This document shows positions 1 to 5,139 of a DNA stretch of 11,885 nucleotides, one piece after another. Origin of the DNA: Halieaceae bacterium (GTDB lineage: Bacteria > Pseudomonadota > Gammaproteobacteria > Pseudomonadales > Halieaceae); contig JABIZW010000048.1 of assembly GCA_018666295.1 (NCBI GenBank), forward strand, positions 1 to 11,885. The letters run 5' to 3'. A model generated the notes under the pieces. The model had not been told where the DNA came from, searched no databases, and saw only the letters and a list, made by a program, of their open reading frames with translations. The stretch's first letter is position 1. Each line of letters starts with the position of its first letter. The translations under genes were made by a program, and so were the position numbers.

Positions 1-174
1 GGCGCCGCCCTTGAGCGTATTGCAGATCTGTTTGCGTTTGGCTTATGGCGCTCGCCGGTGGCGGCCAGTGTGACGTTGAGTGTCGGTATCGCACTGGGGA
101 CGATGGTTTATGTCCCGTCAGAAGATTGGTCTAATGCTGAGCAATACAGCTTCACTGTCATTGGTGAGGAGTAA
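1..174 (+). CDS. C-terminal fragment of a small membrane protein, 5' end outside window (possible anti-sigma-like partner)
   Basis: Frame 1 is open from the first base to a TAA at 172-174, giving 57 residues. The visible part has a short amphipathic stretch (ERIADLFAFGLW) and then a hydrophobic segment at about residues 20-41 (AASVTLSVGIALGTMVYV), followed by a polar acidic tail ending in GEE. That is the profile of a single-pass membrane protein. The next gene starts 6 bases after this stop and its ribosome binding site (GAGGAG, 166-171) lies inside this gene, so the two are very likely co-transcribed and translationally coupled. I do not recognise the family. Small one-helix proteins placed just upstream of Metal_resist/CpxP-like genes are often anti-sigma or regulatory partners of an ECF sigma factor, but that is inference from context; the missing 5' part would decide it. 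Confidence 0.7.
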   Translation, partial: GAALERIADLFAFGLWRSPVAASVTLSVGIALGTMVYVPSEDWSNAEQYSFTVIGEE

Positions 175-180
175 ATTGAT

Positions 181-693
181 ATGAGTCACAGAGCATTACT
201 GGGATTGGTTATTCTCTCCGTCGCCATAAACTTGCTACTTGTTGGTTTGATCGGCGGGCATTTTATTAAACAAGGCAGCAATCCCCCGAGCCCTCTGGGC
301 TGGGCCCTAAAGGGTGTGTCGCCGGAGGTGAGAGCGACCGTGCGTCCTTTGATGAAAGAGCACGCAAAGGATGTTTTGCTGGCGCGCAGAGACTTAAGAA
401 AAACAGAGCGAAGACTGCGGCGTGTAATCGAATCAGAGACAATGACGCGCGAAGAACTCACCCGAAGTCTGTCAGCAATGCGAGAGTCAACGGCCCGATA
501 TCACGTTCTTATTCACGACATTGGAGTCGATGTTTTGCTCTCACTCAAGGCAGAGCAGCGTCTCAAGGCCGCGCCGTACTTATTTAGACCGCCGAGTCCC
601 CAGAGACTCCGCGACGGCAGGGAGGCACGGTTACCGTCGATGGATCGTGGTAATCGTGCTGCACAGGAGCCTGCGCCTGAGTCAACGAACTAA
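181..693 (+). CDS. Periplasmic heavy-metal sensor / Metal_resist (CpxP-like) family protein
   Basis: The 170-residue protein has one N-terminal hydrophobic helix at about residues 5-27 (signal anchor or signal peptide). A long, highly charged helical region follows, about residues 47-135, with many Arg, Glu and Leu, including a run ending in RRLRRVIE. The C-terminal tail is proline-rich and probably disordered. A membrane anchor plus a periplasmic helical hairpin is typical of the Metal_resist/CpxP-like superfamily (CnrX, ZraP and relatives), which bind metals or misfolded envelope proteins and report to an extracytoplasmic-stress regulator. The ATG at 181 is supported by GAGGAG at 166-171. 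Only a few scattered histidines and no cysteines are visible, so metal specificity cannot be read off. Family placement rests on architecture rather than a diagnostic motif. Confidence 0.7.
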   Translation: MSHRALLGLVILSVAINLLLVGLIGGHFIKQGSNPPSPLGWALKGVSPEVRATVRPLMKEHAKDVLLARRDLRKTERRLRRVIESETMTREELTRSLSAMRESTARYHVLIHDIGVDVLLSLKAEQRLKAAPYLFRPPSPQRLRDGREARLPSMDRGNRAAQEPAPESTN

Positions 694-789
694 AGATCTA
701 TCGCCTTGCCAGTGGCGCTAAAAATTTCAAGTGAGTCCTCGGGATCATTGCCCTAAGATACGGCCCCTGACTGGGATGGGTGCCACCAA

Positions 790-1545
790 ATGGATTCGAT
801 ACTTGAGATACTGCCGCCACTTCAACTTGCGGCGGTTGCTGGGACGGCATTTTTGGCGGCACTTTTGAGGGCTTTCACGGGCTTTGGGTTTGCCATGATC
901 GCGGTTCCCGTTTTCTCCCTGCTGCTTCTGCCCGCCGAGGCGGTGGTTCTGGCCGCAAGCCTCACGATCGTGGTGAGTTCGACGAGCTACAAAGAGTGGT
1001 GGGGTCGATTTCCGGCAGATCAGTTTATGCCCATGATCTTAGGGTCTTTGGTTGGCACTGCGGTGGGTGTTTATCTATTAAGCGGCATGTCAAAGGCGCA
1101 GTTTCAATTGTGGATTGGCATTTGCGTTATCGCGGCCACCCTCGTTACGGCCTTTATTAAGCCCTCTGCGCAGCGCAAAGCGCCCGCATCGGTGACGTCG
1201 GGCACGGGCGTGTTGTCGGGTCTAATGAACGGTGCGTTTGCTATTCCAGGACCGCCGGTGGTGGTCTATGCCATGGCGGTCATTTCAGAGCCGGGTGCGG
1301 CGAGAGCCTTTTTAATGGCATTTTTTTTCGCGTCGAATATTCTCGCGTTTTTTATGTTCAGTGTTGCTGGCATGGTCACCGCAACGCCATTATTTTTATT
1401 GCTCTTAGCCATTCCGCTTGGGGTGCTGGGTGATAAGTTGGGGAGCGGCTTATTTCACCGCTTTGGCGGGGCGGCCTATCGGCCAATTGCCTTGGTGGTC
1501 GCGTTGGTTCTGGGAGGATGGAACACCTTCGCGGGCCTCTCCTGA
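790..1545 (+). CDS. TauE/SafE-family sulfite/anion exporter (membrane permease)
   Basis: The protein has 251 residues, almost entirely hydrophobic, with about seven or eight transmembrane helices. An N-terminal helix carries the family-like FTGFGFAMIAVPVFSLLL stretch at about residues 29-46. The second half begins with a related turn (GVLSGLMNGAFAIPGPPVVVYAMA, about 139-161), which is the internal-duplication pattern of TauE/SafE (DUF81) permeases. The GxPGPP-like loop (AIPGPPVV) is characteristic. The family exports sulfite, sulfoacetate or other organosulfur anions across the inner membrane, but the substrate here is unknown. The ATG at 790 has only a weak GGGATGGG upstream as ribosome binding site. 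It is preceded by 96 non-coding bases, so it is probably transcribed separately from the sensor gene. Its stop lies 2 bases from the stop of the convergent smpB, with no room for a terminator. Confidence 0.85.
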   Translation: MDSILEILPPLQLAAVAGTAFLAALLRAFTGFGFAMIAVPVFSLLLLPAEAVVLAASLTIVVSSTSYKEWWGRFPADQFMPMILGSLVGTAVGVYLLSGMSKAQFQLWIGICVIAATLVTAFIKPSAQRKAPASVTSGTGVLSGLMNGAFAIPGPPVVVYAMAVISEPGAARAFLMAFFFASNILAFFMFSVAGMVTATPLFLLLLAIPLGVLGDKLGSGLFHRFGGAAYRPIALVVALVLGGWNTFAGLS

Positions 1546-1547
1546 GG

Positions 1548-2027
1548 TCACTGCTTGACGTTGTCTCTCACAATGCGTGCTTTGTCACGCTGCCAGTCAC
1601 GTTGCTTCTCGGTGTCACGCTTGTCGTGTAACTTCTTTCCCTGAGCAATCGCAATTTTTGCTTTGACCAAATGACCTTTCCAATACAGCGTTGTGCACAC
1701 GCAGGTTTGACCTTTTTGTGTCAGCGCCTCATTGATCTTAGCGAGCTCTTTTTTGTGCAGTAGAAGTTTGCGCGAGCGTGTTTTCTCCACCACATAGTGT
1801 GTTGAAACGGTCTCCAAGGGTGCGATTTGCGAGCCCAGCAGGAAGGCTTCGCCTTTCGTCATCACCACAAAAGCGTCGGTAAGCTGAACACGCCCGGCTC
1901 GAAGCGCTTTGACCTCCCAGCCCATTAAAGCGACGCCCGCTTCAAATGTATCTAACAGGTTATATTCGAAACGCGAGCGCTTGTTCTGCGCTATGGTGTT
2001 GTCTGACGGTTTTTTTGTTTTACCCAT
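1548..2027 (-). CDS. smpB: SsrA-binding protein SmpB
   Basis: SmpB binds tmRNA and delivers it to stalled ribosomes for trans-translation in the cytoplasm. The 159-residue product closely follows the family: N-terminal basic segment (MGKTKKPSDNTIAQNKRSRFEY), the core FEAGVALMGWEVKALRAG, then RTRKLLL-type TRSRKLLLHKKEL, GKKLHDKRDTEK and the basic C-terminal helix ending WQRDKARIVRDNVKQ that enters the mRNA channel. Length matches E. coli SmpB (160). I chose the ATG at 2025-2027 because homologues start with this basic MxKKK-type end. An in-frame ATG eight codons upstream (2049-2051) would lie upstream of the predicted transcription start and has no ribosome binding site. The gene converges on the permease gene and diverges from the NSS transporter gene. 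Confidence 0.97.
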   Translation of the reverse strand: MGKTKKPSDNTIAQNKRSRFEYNLLDTFEAGVALMGWEVKALRAGRVQLTDAFVVMTKGEAFLLGSQIAPLETVSTHYVVEKTRSRKLLLHKKELAKINEALTQKGQTCVCTTLYWKGHLVKAKIAIAQGKKLHDKRDTEKQRDWQRDKARIVRDNVKQ

Positions 2028-2062
2028 GGGTTCATTATACGCATGGCTCATGTCAGTGTCTG
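2027..2062 (-). promoter_or_regulatory. Predicted sigma-70 promoter of smpB, start site coinciding with the ATG
   Basis: On the minus strand there is a perfect -10 hexamer TATAAT (2039 down to 2034). It is preceded at exactly 17 bases by CAGACA (2062 down to 2057), which matches 4 of 6 positions of TTGACA. Counting six bases after the -10 box puts +1 at 2027, the A of the smpB ATG. This predicts a leaderless mRNA, in keeping with the lack of a Shine-Dalgarno sequence. The boxes are seen in the sequence; leaderless expression is inference. Confidence 0.6.
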
Positions 2063-2100
2063 ATGTTTATAGTCGTAACTTAGCTCAATGGAAGGTCGAA

Positions 2101-3420
2101 TTGGACAGTAACGTTCAACAGCCGTGGCGGGGGCGTACGACGCTCATTTTTGCCTTGTTAGCCGTGTCCCTTGGCTTGGGTAACGTATTGCGTTTGCCCT
2201 TTGTGATTGGAGAGCAGGGCGGTGGTGCATTTTTGTTGGTGTACCTCGCCGTACTTGCCGTCGTTGTGTGTCCCGTATTGGTGGTGGAACTGAGCATCGG
2301 AAGTATGGGGCGTAGCTCGCCTATGGGCTCAGTTCAATGGGTTGCATCGCTCGCGGGTCGCGATACGCGCTGGCGTTGGATCGGTGCGTTGCAGGCATTG
2401 TTGGCGTTTCTGGTCGCAACCTTATTGCTCGTCCCGATGGTGTTAGGCGCTGAGGCGACCCTTGCGGTCTACGAAAATCAGTGGAACTCAGCAAGTGCCA
2501 CCGACATTGTGGCGAGCTTGAGTAACATTCAAACCGCTGACCACTTAAAAATACTCGGTGTGCTCATTTTCGTCGTCACGTTAGCGGCACTGCCCGGACC
2601 ACAGGTGGTGCTGCTACTCGCTGGGTGGTTGCTCATGCCGATGATCTTACTCATGATCTACGCCAGTTTGGGCTTTGCGTTTGAGGTCGGCGATTTATCA
2701 GCGGCTAACGAGTGGATTTTCAAATTTAGACCTGAGCAATTAACACAGCAAGGAGTGGTGACGGCCGCGTTGACTGCCTTGTCCAGCTTGGGCGCAGGTG
2801 TTGGCGTAGGCTTGGTCTTCGGAAGCCGTTCACCACAGGGTCTGCCCTTGATTCGTTCAGTCATCGCGGTTGGGATTCTTGATACGGCGGCCATGCTTTT
2901 GCTGGCGATTGTTATTGTTGCAATAACGGCGGCAGTCGACGTAGAAATGACACAAGGGTTGGCGCTTTTTGTGGTGGCCATTCCCTACGCGTTCGTCAAT
3001 TTGCCAACGGGTGAGCTTTACGGCGTCCTCGTTATGGGTTCGATTCTACTGTCGAGCTTGGCGGCGTTAATTGCACTCGTCGAGCCTATGGCCTCCATTT
3101 TGCGGCGTGAGCTTTACGTCCCTAGGCCCATTGCTATGGGGCTTGTCGCTTTGGGATTGTGGCTGTCGGCGTCGTTGGCAATAACCCATCAAGCGACGCG
3201 CTTGACCATGGACTCGTGGCTTGTGCCTGTGCTTGTGCCCGCAGTATTGGGTGTGACGGCTTTGTTTGCGGGCTGGCGCGTGCCACGTCCTATTCTTCGT
3301 ACTGAGACATTTCAAGAACCCTTTTACGTTTTTTATCTGTGGTTTTTTATCTTGCGGTGGCTGACGCCCGCGTTGTGTTTTACGCTGAGTGTTCTGACGT
3401 TCATGCGCGTGGCGGGTTGA
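2101..3420 (+). CDS. Neurotransmitter:sodium symporter (NSS, LeuT-fold) family transporter, divergent
   Basis: This is an inner-membrane transporter of 439 residues with about 11-12 hydrophobic segments. TM1 carries the NSS signature: SLGLGNVLRLPF (residues about 23-34) followed by GEQGGGAFLLVYL (37-49), matching the LeuT-type GLGN and ENGGGAF motifs; a GAGVGVGLVFGS stretch corresponds to the unwound TM6 region. NSS proteins import amino acids or amines with sodium. By hand alignment several sodium-site positions differ from LeuT (see findings), so the coupling ion and substrate are uncertain. Start: the TTG at 2101 has GGAAGG (2090-2095) at a proper distance and gives the usual short N terminus before the conserved Trp-9. 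The ATG at 2050 is an alternative (456 residues) without a visible ribosome binding site. The ratA gene follows after 10 bases, suggesting an operon. Confidence 0.85.
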   Translation: MDSNVQQPWRGRTTLIFALLAVSLGLGNVLRLPFVIGEQGGGAFLLVYLAVLAVVVCPVLVVELSIGSMGRSSPMGSVQWVASLAGRDTRWRWIGALQALLAFLVATLLLVPMVLGAEATLAVYENQWNSASATDIVASLSNIQTADHLKILGVLIFVVTLAALPGPQVVLLLAGWLLMPMILLMIYASLGFAFEVGDLSAANEWIFKFRPEQLTQQGVVTAALTALSSLGAGVGVGLVFGSRSPQGLPLIRSVIAVGILDTAAMLLLAIVIVAITAAVDVEMTQGLALFVVAIPYAFVNLPTGELYGVLVMGSILLSSLAALIALVEPMASILRRELYVPRPIAMGLVALGLWLSASLAITHQATRLTMDSWLVPVLVPAVLGVTALFAGWRVPRPILRTETFQEPFYVFYLWFFILRWLTPALCFTLSVLTFMRVAG

Positions 3421-3430
3421 GGGGCAGGCT

Positions 3431-3874
3431 GTGGCGACAACTATTTATAAAACCGCATTACTGGCTCATTCGGCACAGACTATGTACGCGCTTGTCGCCG
3501 ATATTGCGCGTTATCCGGAATTTCTTCCGGGCTGCAGTGGCGCAGATATTCTTGAGACCACAGAGCGAGAGGTGGTCGCTCGACTTGAGCTCTCCAAAGC
3601 GGGTGTAAAGCAGTCCTTCGTCACGCGAAACACCAACACGCCACCAAATACTATTTCCCTGGTGCTCGAGGACGGACCGTTTGATTCTTTAGGTGGCGAG
3701 TGGCGGTTTGAAGCCCTAAGTGATGAGGCCTGTCGAGTATCTCTTGAACTGACATTTCAATTGCGAACAGGACTTATTAAGATGGCGGCAAGCCGGCTGT
3801 TTGAAACCGTTGCGAACGACATGGTCGACGCTATGGTAAAGCGAGCCAATCAACTGCAAAAACAGAGCGTTTAA
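3431..3874 (+). CDS. ratA: RatA/COQ10-type START-like domain protein (type II toxin-antitoxin RatA family / coenzyme Q-binding)
   Basis: The 147-residue protein is a single polyketide-cyclase/START-like domain (SRPBCC fold). Visible family signatures are the N-terminal strand followed by AQTMYALVADIARYPEFLPGC (about residues 15-35), the central SFVTRNT and LEDGPFDSLGGEWRFEAL, and a long C-terminal helix (about 120-143). E. coli RatA (YfjG) was reported to block 70S ribosome association, while eukaryotic COQ10 homologues bind ubiquinone, so the true cellular role is open. The start is GTG at 3431, with a GAGGGG purine run around 3418-3424. It lies 10 bases after the transporter gene and 6 bases before rnfH, and homologues are adjacent to rnfH in other gammaproteobacteria. 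Translation of this frame is collinear with the family from end to end. Confidence 0.93.
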   Translation: MATTIYKTALLAHSAQTMYALVADIARYPEFLPGCSGADILETTEREVVARLELSKAGVKQSFVTRNTNTPPNTISLVLEDGPFDSLGGEWRFEALSDEACRVSLELTFQLRTGLIKMAASRLFETVANDMVDAMVKRANQLQKQSV

Positions 3875-3880
3875 AACCCT

Positions 3881-4180
3881 ATGTCCGAGATGCTGAACGT
3901 CGAGGTGGCTTATGCCTTACCCGACAAGCAACGCATTGAAAAATTGTCGGTTGCAGCCGGGACAACGGCGACTCAGGCCGTTGCACAGGCCAATTTAGGT
4001 CGTTTCTTTGATGGCTTGGTGGAGCCTGAGGCAATGCGACTCGGAGTGTTTGGCAAAGCAGTTGCCGGGACACACGTGTTGACAGAGGGCGAGCGGGTTG
4101 AAGTATACCGAGACCTTTTAGTGGATCCTAAAGCCGTTCGTCGCGCGAGGGCTGAGAAGGCGAAAGCAGAGCGCGGTTAA
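3881..4180 (+). CDS. rnfH: RnfH-family ubiquitin-like protein (RatB, UPF0125)
   Basis: This is a 99-residue protein with the RnfH beta-grasp pattern: VEVAYALPDKQ at residues 6-17, a middle helix with ATQAVAQANL, GVFGKAVAGTHVLTEGERVEVYRDLLVDPK (about 55-84), and a basic C-terminal helix rich in Arg, Ala and Lys. These are the conserved E. coli RnfH/YfjF landmarks (VEVAYALPxKQ, GDRVEIYRPLxxDPK). The biochemical role is unknown; the name comes from an association with the Rnf electron-transport cluster, which is not present here. The ATG at 3881 has no obvious ribosome binding site and may rely on coupling to ratA, 6 bases upstream; a second ATG at 3890 is possible. Its TAA overlaps the stop codon of convergent bamE. 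Confidence 0.92.
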   Translation: MSEMLNVEVAYALPDKQRIEKLSVAAGTTATQAVAQANLGRFFDGLVEPEAMRLGVFGKAVAGTHVLTEGERVEVYRDLLVDPKAVRRARAEKAKAERG

Positions 4181-4659
4181 CGGTTGGCGTCAGTCGCGGC
4201 TTCCATGTCTGTGTTCGTGTCGCCATCAGACCCTGTGTCATCAGACCCTGTGTCAATCCCTGCATCTGTATCCGCATCTGCGTCAACTTCTGGCTCAGGC
4301 CAATTGTCGCTGACTAAGTCACCCTCTACGTTCGCCAATACGTCATTTTCAAAAATCACCGTAAGCTGCGTTCGAAAGAGCGTGTCGTCGCCCCGACGAA
4401 GTATGCGCACGTAGTCCCAGCGATCATTGTTAAAGGTATCTTCAATAATAGGAGTGCCCAGGACAAAACGGACCTGCCGGCGGGTCATCTCAGGCTTTAA
4501 CTGATCGACCATGTCTTGATCGACAATGTTTCCCTGATCCACGTTGATCCGATAAACGCCGGGGAAGCCTATGTTGCTGCAACCGGCCACAGTGGTGAGC
4601 GACAGTATGAGGGACAATAACAGCGGCGAACTAAAGAGATTAGGTGAACGACGTTTCAA
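4177..4659 (-). CDS. bamE: Outer membrane protein assembly factor BamE (SmpA/OmlA lipoprotein) with acidic C-terminal extension
   Basis: BamE is the small lipoprotein subunit of the BAM complex that inserts beta-barrel proteins into the outer membrane. The 160-residue precursor has a signal peptide with a basic start (MKRR), hydrophobic core (13-24) and a lipobox VAGC with Cys-27 as the lipidated residue. Serine at +2 fits outer-membrane sorting. The BamE domain follows: QGNIVDQDMVDQLKPEMTRRQVRFVLGTP at about 42-70, then DTFNNDRWDYV (74-84). The family is usually about 110-125 residues; here residues 119-160 form an extra tail rich in Asp, Thr, Gly and Ala, partly built from a duplicated DTGSD unit. 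The start must be TTG at 4657-4659 to include the signal peptide; AGGA lies about ten bases upstream. It is divergent from fur, as omlA is in Pseudomonas. Confidence 0.93.
   Translation of the reverse strand: MKRRSPNLFSSPLLLSLILSLTTVAGCSNIGFPGVYRINVDQGNIVDQDMVDQLKPEMTRRQVRFVLGTPIIEDTFNNDRWDYVRILRRGDDTLFRTQLTVIFENDVLANVEGDLVSDNWPEPEVDADADTDAGIDTGSDDTGSDGDTNTDMEAATDANR
4226..4255. repeat. Perfect 15-bp tandem duplication inside the bamE tail
   Basis: The unit TCAGACCCTGTGTCA occurs twice head to tail (4226-4240 and 4241-4255) with no mismatch. On the bamE strand it encodes DTGSD twice, so the duplication keeps the reading frame. Neighbouring bases (4260-4290) contain a looser GCATCTG-type repeat coding for further Asp/Ala/Thr residues. 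Confidence 0.9.
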
Positions 4660-4725
4660 GGCAAGCTTTCCTGTAGTCTAGACGACTGGCATCATACCCC
4701 TAATCAACATCTTCGAGGAAATACT
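4660..4725. promoter_or_regulatory. Divergent bamE-fur intergenic region
   Basis: These 66 bases must hold the start signals of two divergent genes. Visible parts are AGGA (minus strand, about 4669-4672) for bamE, GAGGA at 4715-4719 for fur, a plausible minus-strand -10 TATGAT near 4693-4698, and a small palindrome GTCTAGAC at about 4675-4682. No good match to the Fur box is apparent, so autoregulation by Fur is not supported here. Confidence 0.4.
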
Positions 4726-5139
4726 GTGGCGAACCAAAATGTCGATTTAAAGCGAGCGGGGCTAAAAGTCACCTTGCCCAGAATCAATATCTTGTCGATT
4801 TTGAGTGAATCGACCGATGAGGGTGCGCACTTGAGTGCTGAAGACGTGTATCAGCGACTTCGGGACGCGGGCGATGACGTGGGGCTTGCCACTGTCTACC
4901 GGGTGTTAACGCAATTTGAAACGGCGGGCTTGGTGGAGCGACACAACTTCGAATCGGGTCACTCTGTCTTTGAGCTTGCCACTGACGATCATCACGACCA
5001 CATGGTCGACGTGGACACCAACGAAGTAATCGAGTTTGTCGACAGCGAAATTGAAGCACGTCAACACGCCATTGCCGCCGAGCAGGGCTTTGAGATTATT
5101 GATCATTCGCTGGTTCTTTACGTGAGGAAAAAGCGCTAG
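4726..5139 (+). CDS. fur: Ferric uptake regulator Fur (Pseudomonas-type, without cysteines)
   Basis: Fur is the dimeric iron-dependent repressor of iron-uptake genes. The 137-residue protein has the winged-helix DNA-binding half (about 1-83) with LKVTLPRINIL (13-23), HLSAEDVYQRL (35-45) and VGLATVYRVLTQFETAGLV (52-70), then the dimerisation and metal-binding half with HHDHM at 89-93, EVIEF (100-104), IEARQ (109-113) and HSLVLYV (127-133). Metal ligands expected from the family, such as His-89, His-92, Glu-83, Glu-103 and His-127, are present. The CxxC structural zinc motif after HHDHM is replaced by Asp-95 and Thr-98, and the protein has no cysteine at all. The start is GTG at 4726 with GAGGA at 4715-4719. 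Its stop overlaps the stop of convergent recN. Confidence 0.96.
   Translation: MANQNVDLKRAGLKVTLPRINILSILSESTDEGAHLSAEDVYQRLRDAGDDVGLATVYRVLTQFETAGLVERHNFESGHSVFELATDDHHDHMVDVDTNEVIEFVDSEIEARQHAIAAEQGFEIIDHSLVLYVRKKR

Noticed and set aside
702..726. Possible hairpin after the Metal_resist gene (CGCC...GGCG, then CTAAAAATTT)
   Set aside because: A four-pair stem with no T-run is too weak to call a terminator.
3431..4180. ratA-rnfH as a toxin-antitoxin system
   Set aside because: Despite the RatA/RatB names, both are widely conserved core proteins (START-like and ubiquitin-like folds), and RnfH is not established as an antitoxin; nothing in the sequence shows a TA module.
4660..4725. Fur box in front of fur
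   Set aside because: No 19-bp sequence close to GATAATGATAATCATTATC was found in the spacer.
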